Positions 57,331-64,000 of a DNA stretch of 64,000 nt are shown here, piece after piece. The DNA is from Pseudomaricurvus sp050633365 (GTDB lineage Bacteria > Pseudomonadota > Gammaproteobacteria > Pseudomonadales > Cellvibrionaceae): positions 1 to 64,000 of the forward strand of contig JBOEGJ010000010.1 of NCBI GenBank assembly GCA_050633365.1. The letters are read 5' to 3'. A program made the position numbers and the translations under genes. Every line of letters begins with the position of its first letter. The first letter of the stretch is position 1. A model generated the notes under the pieces. The model saw only the letters and a list, made by a program, of their open reading frames with translations. It searched no databases and was not told where the DNA came from.

Positions 57331-58872
57331 ATGGGGCGAGTCACTCGACAAGTGCCCCGTAGCCACATAACCTTAAGGTTACGCACATTCATTGAAGGGG
57401 GCTTGTCTTTGTTAGAGCGATTGATTCAGCTGGATGTCAACAGCACCGATAGTCTCAAGGTTCAAATTCGCAAGGCTATAGCCATCGCCATTCTCGATGG
57501 CCATATTGCCTTGGATCAAGCTATCCCCTCTAGTAGAAAACTGTCACAGGCGTTAAAAGTGTCTCGACAAACCGTGACCTTCGCCTATGAGGATTTGGTC
57601 GAAGAGGGGTATTTGATTGCTCGAGAGCGTCGAGGGTATTTTGTTAATCAAGCCATCCTTGAAGGGCGAGTCAGTTCGCCTATCGGCGACAGTGTTGAAA
57701 CCCAAGTGAATTGGTTAGCGCGCTTAGCGTGTCAACCGACCAAACAAAGAAACATTACTAAGCCGGCAGATTGGAAAGGCTATGAATTTCCTTTTATTAC
57801 CGGTCAAATTGACCCTGCAAGTTTCCCTTTGGCAGAGTGGCGTGAATGTTCTAAGCAAGCGCTCAGTGTGTTGGCGGTTCGCGATTGGTCGGGCGACAGC
57901 ATGGATGCTGATGATCCTCAATTGATTGAACAAATTCGCACTCGTATTTTGCCTCGACGTGGTATTTGGGCCAAAGCTGAAGAGATTTTGGTGACTGTGG
58001 GTACACAGAACTCTTTGTACCTGTTATCTACTTTATTGTCGAAAAGTGGCACCAGTATCGCCATGGAAGACCCCGGATATCCCGATGCCCGGAATATCTT
58101 TCAAACTCATTTTGATCGAGTGGTTGCGCAAGCGGTCGATGGCGACGGCATTGTGGTTGATGAGCAGTTGGCGTCTTGTGATTATCTCTACGTTACCCCC
58201 AGTCACCAATGGCCCACCTCGGTTACTTTGCCGCTCAGTCGTCGTCAGCACTTGCTCGCTATGGCCGACGAGTGTGATCAGGTTATTCTTGAAGACGATT
58301 ATGATATTGAAACCAACTATGTGGATGATCCGACTCCGGCGTTGAAGAGTCTTGATAAAAGCGGTCGGGTTATCTACATGAGCAGTCTTTCTAAAGTGCT
58401 TGCGCCGGGGCTGCGTATTGGTTTTATGGTGGCGCCGGCGCCGTTGATTCAAGAGGCGCGAGTGTTGCGTCGCCTGATGATGCGTCATCCGGCAATGAAC
58501 AATCAGCGCATGACGGCATTGTTTCTAGCACGCGGTCATTACGATGCTTTGCTTAAGCGTCTGTTTCGTACCTATAAGCGAAATTGGGAACTGATGACAG
58601 AGGCTATCGGCAAGTTTATTCCCAGCAGTCAGCCTTCGTTGATGAGTGGCGGTACCTGCTGTTGGGTAAAGGGCCCCAATAACCTAGATTGCAATCTCTT
58701 ACAGGTGAGGGCCAGAGCAGAGGGTATTTTGATTGAGGTGGGCGATATCGCCTTTAACGCCAGTGATGCGCCTCGCAACTACTTTCGGCTGGGCTTTACT
58801 GTTATTCCTGAAGCTGCGATCGAGCCAGGCGTGCGGCGTCTCGGACAACTCATTGATGAGCTTTGTCAGTAG
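57331..58872 (+). CDS. MocR-type GntR/aminotransferase regulator (TauR-like)
   Basis: A 513-residue PLP-dependent regulator. It has an N-terminal winged helix (LKVQIRKAIAIAILDGHI, IPSSRKLSQALKVSRQTVTF) and a fold-type I aminotransferase domain with ILEDDYDIETNY and the PLP lysine in MSSLSKVLAPGLRIGF. TauR and GabR belong here. It lies 12 bp after the aldehyde dehydrogenase and likely controls the divergent promoter. ATG 57331 lacks a ribosome site. TTG 57409 (giving LERLIQLDVNS) follows a purine run and may be the true start. Confidence 0.85.
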   Translation: MGRVTRQVPRSHITLRLRTFIEGGLSLLERLIQLDVNSTDSLKVQIRKAIAIAILDGHIALDQAIPSSRKLSQALKVSRQTVTFAYEDLVEEGYLIARERRGYFVNQAILEGRVSSPIGDSVETQVNWLARLACQPTKQRNITKPADWKGYEFPFITGQIDPASFPLAEWRECSKQALSVLAVRDWSGDSMDADDPQLIEQIRTRILPRRGIWAKAEEILVTVGTQNSLYLLSTLLSKSGTSIAMEDPGYPDARNIFQTHFDRVVAQAVDGDGIVVDEQLASCDYLYVTPSHQWPTSVTLPLSRRQHLLAMADECDQVILEDDYDIETNYVDDPTPALKSLDKSGRVIYMSSLSKVLAPGLRIGFMVAPAPLIQEARVLRRLMMRHPAMNNQRMTALFLARGHYDALLKRLFRTYKRNWELMTEAIGKFIPSSQPSLMSGGTCCWVKGPNNLDCNLLQVRARAEGILIEVGDIAFNASDAPRNYFRLGFTVIPEAAIEPGVRRLGQLIDELCQ

Positions 58873-58995
58873 GGAAAAAGGCTTTTTTATGGGCATTTTT
58901 GACATTTAATGACAAGAATCACCCGCTAGAAACCCGTCATCTTTGAGAGTACACTCGGATTTTTCTGTATTAGCTTCAGGGGCCGAGAGTCGTAG

Positions 58996-59400
58996 ATGGC
59001 AACCATCTTTCTGTTACAAAACCAGCATAAACTTCTTTTAAACAAGCAGGGTGAGTGGTGCGACGGCCGCGAAGCCGCGACCTTATATCGCAGTGTTCAT
59101 CACGACGAAGCACTTAATCAGATGGTTGAGGCCAACTCGCGCGATTACACCTTAAGATTAAAAGTCCTTGAATGCGAAACTAACGATCGGGGTCTTCCAC
59201 TCTTGAAGGATGAGGATTTGCCCCCATTAGGAAGCGCAGGAGCTGATTTAGAAGCCGATGCCGAAGCGGCAACGGCATCGGACGATTCTCTGGCTGAGGC
59301 CTCTGAATCGGAAGCTGTTTCTGAGAATACTCAAGCAGAACTCGAAACTGAGGGCGATAACGCCACTAGCGAGACCGCATCGGCCGCCTCTCTTTTCTGA
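58996..59400 (+). CDS. Conserved-looking hypothetical protein upstream of gshA
   Basis: A 134-residue protein. The first 70 residues are compact (FLLQNQHKLLLNKQGEWCDG, AATLYRSVHHDEALNQMVEA), and the last 55 are a low-complexity acidic Ala/Glu/Ser/Thr tail ending AASLF. The composition suggests a soluble cytoplasmic protein with a disordered tail. It lies 60 bp before gshA in the same direction. I do not recognise the family. Confidence 0.6.
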   Translation: MATIFLLQNQHKLLLNKQGEWCDGREAATLYRSVHHDEALNQMVEANSRDYTLRLKVLECETNDRGLPLLKDEDLPPLGSAGADLEADAEAATASDDSLAEASESEAVSENTQAELETEGDNATSETASAASLF

Positions 59401-59460
59401 GTTTATCTGACACCCATCGCACTTTAATCCTGCGGTATTAAAGTCTTAGAGGGAACTGTT

Positions 59461-61044
59461 TTGTCTTTACTGAGCCAACGTTTAGCGGTACTGAACGAGT
59501 CCGCCAACCATCAACTAACCCGTGTGTTTAAGGGGTTGGAAAAAGAGAGTCTGCGAGTAACTGATGAAGGCAAGTTATCGCAAACGCCTCATCCGCGTGC
59601 GCTTGGCTCTGCCATGACTCATCCCTCGATCACCACAGATTACAGTGAAGCTTTGCTGGAGTTTATTACCCAGCCGACCGAAAGCACAAAAAAGCTCTTG
59701 GATGATTTAGATCGTATTCAACGCTACACCTACCAATCGTTAGAGGGTGAGCACTTGTGGGGTTCGAGTATGCCCTGCATGTTGACCAGCGACGATGAAA
59801 TCCCCGTCGGCCAGTACGGCAACTCAAACGCTGGTCGTATGAAAACCATTTATCGCAAAGGTTTGGGCGAGCGCTACGGCCGCTCCATGCAAACCATTGC
59901 CGGTATTCATTACAACTTTTCATTGAGTGATGAGTTTTGGCAATACTGGCATGAACGCGAAGGCAATAACGAATCTCTACAGCTCTACAAAAACCGTCGC
60001 TATTTCGATTTGATTCGCAATTTCAGACGAAACTTTTGGATACTCTTGTATCTATTTGGCGCGTCTCCCGCTGTTTGCCGCAGCTTTGTCAAAGGCCGAG
60101 AGCATAACTTAAAAGAGTTCGGTAAAGACAACCACAGTTTGCATCAACCCTATGCAACCTCACTGCGGATGGGCGATCTCGGTTATCAAAGTAGTGCGCA
60201 AGATTCACTGGTGGTTTGTTACAACAATCTCGAAACCTATTTGCAAACCCTGTGCGGCGCCATTACTCAACCTCATGAGGATTATGTCGCTAAAGGTGTG
60301 AAAGACGAAGCCGGGCAATACAAGCAGCTGAACGATAGCCTGTTGCAAATTGAAAACGAATTTTACAGCACTATTCGACCCAAGCGCACTGCTCACTCCG
60401 GTGAGACCGCTTTGGGAGCCCTGAATCAACGCGGTATTGAGTATGTCGAAGTTCGTTGTATCGATTTAAACCCTTACGAACCCTTAGGATTAACCGAAGA
60501 GCAAATTTATTTTCTCGATGTGTTCTTGGTGTATTGCCTGCTAAGCGATAGCCCAGAAACCGACGAAGAAAAGTACCAGAGAGTGTTGGAAAATCAGCGT
60601 CGAGTTGTCAATCGCGGGCGTGATCCCGACATGCGCTTATTAAGTGCTGCGGGAGAGCAGTCACTGTCGAAATGGGGCGCAAGTCTACTCGACGAAATGA
60701 AGCTAGTGGCCAAGGTGTTGGATAAGAGTTACGGCACTAAGGTGTACAGCAAGGCGATTAAAGCGCAGAAAAAGAAACTTAAAAACCCGGCGCTAACCCC
60801 CTCGGCGAAAATACTGTCAGATATGAAAACCAGCGGCGATACGTTTTTTCAGGTGGGAATGAAACAAGCGCTAGCCCACAGCGAATACTACTCTAAACGG
60901 CCCTTGTCGGATGTGCAGTGGCAAGAAATGCAGCGCCAAGCCGAAGCCTCATTGGATCGCTTGGCCGAGTTGGACGCTGAGCCGCAAATTGATTTTGAGC
61001 AGTACTTGCGCAACTACTACGCACAATACACCTGTTGCCAATAG
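59461..61044 (+). CDS. gshA: Glutamate-cysteine ligase
   Basis: A 527-residue proteobacterial type GshA that makes gamma-glutamylcysteine, the first step of glutathione synthesis. Motifs: RVFKGLEKESLRV, LEFITQPTESTKKLLDDL, WGSSMPCML, GIHYNFSLSDEFW and YVEVRCIDLNPYEPLGL. It starts with TTG 59461 after a GAGGGAACT site. The glutathione-dependent enzymes in this window (four GSTs and a glutaredoxin) depend on its product. Confidence 0.95.
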   Translation: MSLLSQRLAVLNESANHQLTRVFKGLEKESLRVTDEGKLSQTPHPRALGSAMTHPSITTDYSEALLEFITQPTESTKKLLDDLDRIQRYTYQSLEGEHLWGSSMPCMLTSDDEIPVGQYGNSNAGRMKTIYRKGLGERYGRSMQTIAGIHYNFSLSDEFWQYWHEREGNNESLQLYKNRRYFDLIRNFRRNFWILLYLFGASPAVCRSFVKGREHNLKEFGKDNHSLHQPYATSLRMGDLGYQSSAQDSLVVCYNNLETYLQTLCGAITQPHEDYVAKGVKDEAGQYKQLNDSLLQIENEFYSTIRPKRTAHSGETALGALNQRGIEYVEVRCIDLNPYEPLGLTEEQIYFLDVFLVYCLLSDSPETDEEKYQRVLENQRRVVNRGRDPDMRLLSAAGEQSLSKWGASLLDEMKLVAKVLDKSYGTKVYSKAIKAQKKKLKNPALTPSAKILSDMKTSGDTFFQVGMKQALAHSEYYSKRPLSDVQWQEMQRQAEASLDRLAELDAEPQIDFEQYLRNYYAQYTCCQ

Positions 61045-61047
61045 CCG

Positions 61048-61701
61048 GTGAATTATCTCGCCCACGTCCTCTTATCAGGCCAAGATCCTCAATGGCAGTT
61101 AGGGGGATTGTTGGGCGATTTCATCAAAGGGCCGCTGCCGAATCTCGACTCTCTTGAGTGCTCCTCCTCAACGACTCCCGCTCATCTGTTGGATGCGCAA
61201 AATGAACCTTGGTCGAGAGCAGTGCTACAAGGGGTTCGTTTGCATCGAAGGCTTGACGTGTTTACCGATGCCGACTCCGACACTCAGCAATGTTTGGCCT
61301 TGCTTGGGCCATCCTGTCGACGTTTCGGTGCCATTGCACTGGATGTTTTCTTAGATCACCTTTTGTCTCGCCACTGGGACGAGTTTCACGATCAGTCCCT
61401 CGATCACTTTAGTGATCATTTTTATGGTGTGTGTGAGCAACAGCACAATCGTTTGCCGCGAGCTGCCGCAGGTTTCATTCGCAGTGCTGCAAACCATCAT
61501 TTGTTTGCGGGCTATGGTCGCTGGTCAGTCTTTGAACAGGTGTTAGAGAGTATTGATCGGCGTATTCGCTTTGACTCAAATGTGAGCGAGGTAGGTGCGG
61601 AGATTAAAAATCAGTATCACAGTCTCGAGTCAATACTTTTGCCTTTTATGGTCAGGGCGCAGCAGCAGGCCAAAAATCTAAGGGGGCAATCTCGGCTGTG
61701 A
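61048..61701 (+). CDS. acpH: ACP phosphodiesterase (AcpH, DUF479)
   Basis: A 217-residue HD-like enzyme that removes the phosphopantetheine arm from acyl carrier protein: NYLAHVLLSGQDPQWQLGGL, LGDFIKGPL, GVRLHRRLDVFTDAD, DVFLDHLLSRHWDEF and IRSAANHHLFAGYG. It starts with GTG three bases after gshA, so the two are probably co-translated. Confidence 0.9.
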   Translation: MNYLAHVLLSGQDPQWQLGGLLGDFIKGPLPNLDSLECSSSTTPAHLLDAQNEPWSRAVLQGVRLHRRLDVFTDADSDTQQCLALLGPSCRRFGAIALDVFLDHLLSRHWDEFHDQSLDHFSDHFYGVCEQQHNRLPRAAAGFIRSAANHHLFAGYGRWSVFEQVLESIDRRIRFDSNVSEVGAEIKNQYHSLESILLPFMVRAQQQAKNLRGQSRL

Positions 61702-61760
61702 GGCTGGAGGTCTTGGGCGTGAGGAGAAAGGCGATTATCGTCTAATGAACAAGGGTGATC

Positions 61761-61814
61761 AAACACGCGACAAGTTTCTGCGTGTTTGAAGCCGATCACA
61801 CGGAGTTGATCGGC
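61761..61814. terminator. Paired hairpins between convergent genes
   Basis: Two perfect 8-bp stems stand side by side: aaacacgc/gcgtgttt (61761-61787) and gccgatca/tgatcggc (61791-61814). They lie between acpH and the oppositely oriented lipoprotein gene. No long T-run follows, so termination is likely but unproven. Confidence 0.4.
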
Positions 61815-61824
61815 TGCCCAGCAT

Positions 61825-62373
61825 TTACTTTTGCTTCGGTAAGCTACGCGCCAGTTTACGTGCAGAGCGGCTGGCGTGCATTTTGAGTTTATCGATTTCG
61901 CCTTCACCATCTACCACGCGGGCGATGCCAGCTTGCCAAACAATGGATTTATCACTGCTGCGAGTGACGGTCAGGATCAGCAGGCCGCGCTGATAGAGCT
62001 CGGTCATACCGGCGGGGTGATCCCAGGCTTCGTAAATAGGTTGTCCTGCATCGTCCAAGCGCCAGCCCAGACCCGCGGTATTGTCACTGGCGGGGATGGC
62101 TTCAGCGGGAATAACACTGATGCGATAATCCACGGTCATATCGGCATTGTCGCCCACTTCGGTATAACCTTTGTTTTGCAGATGCGCACTCATACTGTCG
62201 CGAAAGGCGGTATCGAAAGTGTCTTGAATTTTACTGCCAGTGGTGGCGGTAGTTTCCCAGCTGAATGTTTTGAGGGCGGACATGTCGTCAGCCGCGGTTT
62301 GCATTTCGCGATAATAGGTTTGGCTACAGGCGCTGAGGCCGATCATCAATACCAGTGAAATGAGTAAACGCAT
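61825..62373 (-). CDS. DUF4136-domain lipoprotein
   Basis: A 182-residue lipoprotein: signal peptide with lipobox LSAC (Cys16), then a DUF4136 domain (ADDMSALKTFSWETT, ADMTVDYRISV, LLILTVTRSSDKSIVWQAG). The family consists of envelope proteins of unknown role. It ends with a basic helix (SRSARKLARSLPK). It stands alone, convergent with acpH. Confidence 0.85.
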   Translation of the reverse strand: MRLLISLVLMIGLSACSQTYYREMQTAADDMSALKTFSWETTATTGSKIQDTFDTAFRDSMSAHLQNKGYTEVGDNADMTVDYRISVIPAEAIPASDNTAGLGWRLDDAGQPIYEAWDHPAGMTELYQRGLLILTVTRSSDKSIVWQAGIARVVDGEGEIDKLKMHASRSARKLARSLPKQK

Positions 62374-62629
62374 AATGTAAGCAATCCCATAAATAATGGT
62401 GAATGGTGGGCCGAGCCCTTGTTTGGCGCACAGCTTAGCAGCAATTGGGTTTCAGTCCGAGTGTTTTACCGCTGATTGAGTGGGTGGGTGTTCGGCGTCC
62501 TTTCAGGGCGCTTTATTGAGCCGTAATTTTGTTTCAGTGGTAAAAGAAAATCGTCAGATGTTTTTTGTGCTGCCGCTTTTGCGCGGGGCTTATAGTCATG
62601 CGCCAGTGTACAGTAGGGGAAGAGCAGGG

Positions 62630-63502
62630 CTAACAATAATAGTCACCGCTACCCAGACCCATTTCATGAATCTGCTGCTTCAGCGAGGCGAAGTCGTATT
62701 GGCTCATACCGACGTAGATCAATACCAAGTCCTCGATTCTCGTCCATTCAAAGTCGGTGTCGCAATTGCCCAAAATTCGATGGGTCCCGCAAATGTGTTC
62801 GGCCATTTTAAGGACCGCTAGCAACGTCTTTTTGGTGGGATCGGCGTCTTCTTGAGTAAACACTTTTTCGATGGTGTGATGCTCGTGAATGGCTTCGCAC
62901 AAATAGCCGGGTAGATTCCAAGACTTGGCCACATAGTAACCAACCACCGCATGATTGGTCTTCAGCTCTTCGTTTTCAATATCGATCATTCGTGCGCATT
63001 CTTTTGCGTAGGCTTCGACCAGAACATCGGGATAATTGTCGAATCGCATCATCAATAATGGCACGCCACAGTTGTGAAAGAGACCAAGGGTGTAAGCCTC
63101 GTCGGAGGCTGAAAAGCCGATCTGTTTGGCAATGACCGAGGCGGCCATGGCGACCTCCATGGAGCTGTCCCAAAACTTTCCGAGGGCAATGATTTGGTCA
63201 TCTCCCAGTTCGCCTTTGATTGAAAGGCCATTGACCAGATTAATGACCGACTTAACCCCCAGTAGATTGACTGCCTGATTAATGGAGGTGATCTTGTTGC
63301 TGAGGCCGTAAAAGGGCGAATTCACGGTTTTGAGGATACTGCCAGCCAGGCCAATGTCTTGTCCGATCAAATCGGCAATGACATTGATAGAGCAGTCTGG
63401 CGAAAGCTGCTCCATTTGCAAATCCACCATGATTTGCGGTTGCGGCGGGATGGATATGCCTTGGAGGACTTTTTGGATTTGTTCCTGAGTGAGGTCGGTC
63501 AT
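62630..63502 (-). CDS. HDOD domain protein
   Basis: A 290-residue protein almost entirely one HDOD domain: ISIPPQPQIMVDLQ, LIGQDIGLAGSILKTVNSPF, INQAVNLLGVKSVINLVNGL, LGLFHNCGVPLLMMRFDN and AVVGYYVAKSWNLPGYLCEA with HEHHTIE. HDOD proteins act in signalling and stress or motility control, usually without catalytic HD activity. ATG 63502 follows AAGGGAA; an upstream ATG at 63538 adds residues outside the family. Confidence 0.88.
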   Translation of the reverse strand: MTDLTQEQIQKVLQGISIPPQPQIMVDLQMEQLSPDCSINVIADLIGQDIGLAGSILKTVNSPFYGLSNKITSINQAVNLLGVKSVINLVNGLSIKGELGDDQIIALGKFWDSSMEVAMAASVIAKQIGFSASDEAYTLGLFHNCGVPLLMMRFDNYPDVLVEAYAKECARMIDIENEELKTNHAVVGYYVAKSWNLPGYLCEAIHEHHTIEKVFTQEDADPTKKTLLAVLKMAEHICGTHRILGNCDTDFEWTRIEDLVLIYVGMSQYDFASLKQQIHEMGLGSGDYYC

Positions 63503-63667
63503 GATTCCCTTACAGCTGATGGTCCAAGTGGAGGCCAAAACGATTTTGACGGCTATCCTTATCAGTTTAGATAAAGGCGCGGGCTTCGCTCAGTTATTTC
63601 ACCTATAATGCGCGCCCTTTATCGATCTCGCTGATCCACACTGGCACAGACCCTATTTGGAGGCTTT

Positions 63668-64000
63668 ATGACGACCAGCCCTGACAACCGTGATGACACG
63701 CCCCAGCTGCCCAAGCTGATACTCAACAGTCAGGCTGATCGTCGTCTGAAAAAAGGCCATTTGTGGGTGTATTCCAACGAGGTGGATGTCAAAAAGACCC
63801 CGCTCAAGAACTTTTCCGCCGGTGATCAAGCGCTGATCTGCAGCCAAAATGGAAAGCCGTTGGCCATTGCCATCATCAATCCCTCGGCGTTGATTTGTGG
63901 GCGTATCGTCAATCGCGACATTTCTCACCCTCTCGACAAGTCGCTGTTGGTCCACCGCTTTAAGCAGGCTCTGGCACTGAGAGAGGCCTGTTTCAATGAA
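63668..64000 (+). CDS. rlmI: 23S rRNA m5C methyltransferase RlmI-like, N-terminal part
   Basis: The gene starts at ATG 63668 after TTTGGAGG and runs off the right edge (111 residues present). The visible part is the PUA domain: RRLKKGHLWVYSNEVD, FSAGDQALI, GKPLAIAIINPSALICGRIV. This is the usual N-terminus of RlmI/RlmO class I methyltransferases; the catalytic Rossmann domain lies outside the window. Confidence 0.85.
   Translation, partial: MTTSPDNRDDTPQLPKLILNSQADRRLKKGHLWVYSNEVDVKKTPLKNFSAGDQALICSQNGKPLAIAIINPSALICGRIVNRDISHPLDKSLLVHRFKQALALREACFNE

Noticed and set aside
1..64000. Prophage, integron, conjugative element or secondary-metabolite gene cluster
   Set aside because: No integrase, phage structural, relaxase, polyketide or peptide synthetase gene is present; apart from the decayed transposase the genes are metabolic or housekeeping.

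Overview
The window looks like chromosome of a free-living, probably marine, gammaproteobacterium. Gene order rpsF-rpsR-membrane protein-rplI-dnaB resembles that of Pseudomonas and its relatives. Other pointers are a single-Cys ArsR with the GAPDH/ArsJ pair, a truncated haemoglobin, a sigma-54 regulon, a taurine-type cluster and many LysR/GST/SDR genes. I see no prophage, integrase, plasmid or CRISPR. The only mobile DNA is one decayed IS200-like (REP-associated) transposase with short repeats. Genus cannot be assigned from sequence alone.

Layout. 1-8.5 kb: accessory metabolism. It holds a truncated gene at the left edge, an MDR oxidoreductase, a repeat-rich scar with the decayed transposase, LysR // GST + nitronate monooxygenase, and LysR // pirin + DUF2798. 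8.5-13.6 kb: tRNA-Leu(CAG) followed by tandem copies of its own 3' end plus terminator, then rnr, rlmB and a group II truncated haemoglobin. 13.8-18.4 kb: hypothetical membrane and lipoprotein genes, a heptamer repeat, then a Baeyer-Villiger-type monooxygenase translationally coupled to a PF10118 protein. 18.5-24.3 kb, minus strand: an AraC regulator and five genes including a halohydrin-dehalogenase-type SDR, a GST, a propeller-like protein and two paralogous membrane proteins. 24.3-30.4 kb: a sigma-54 activator divergent from a five-gene redox operon with a near-consensus -24/-12 promoter.

30.4-34.6 kb: SDR, kinase-like APH protein and acyl-CoA dehydrogenase, with a divergent LysR. This set resembles the 4-hydroxyacyl-CoA (levulinate) route. 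34.7-38.5 kb: deaD with a long leader, and a pseudouridine synthase. 38.6-41.5 kb: arsR, arsenate-type GAPDH and arsJ. 41.5-51.7 kb: mostly housekeeping (orphan binding protein, yaiI, rpsF-rpsR-rplI-dnaB, panC, acs, an aldo/keto reductase, csp). 51.8-58.9 kb: an AGCS symporter, then a class III aminotransferase divergent from a TauE/SafE exporter, an aldehyde dehydrogenase and a MocR regulator. This fits conversion of taurine to excreted sulfoacetate. 59-64 kb: gshA, acpH, a DUF4136 lipoprotein, an HDOD protein and the start of rlmI.

The best leads for undescribed biology are the minus-strand operon around the halohydrin-dehalogenase-like enzyme and the sigma-54 redox operon. The tRNA-Leu 3'-end repeat array, which resembles the rtT repeats of E. 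coli tyrT, is a good structural lead. Functions of the two operons are inference from families and context; no searches were run.
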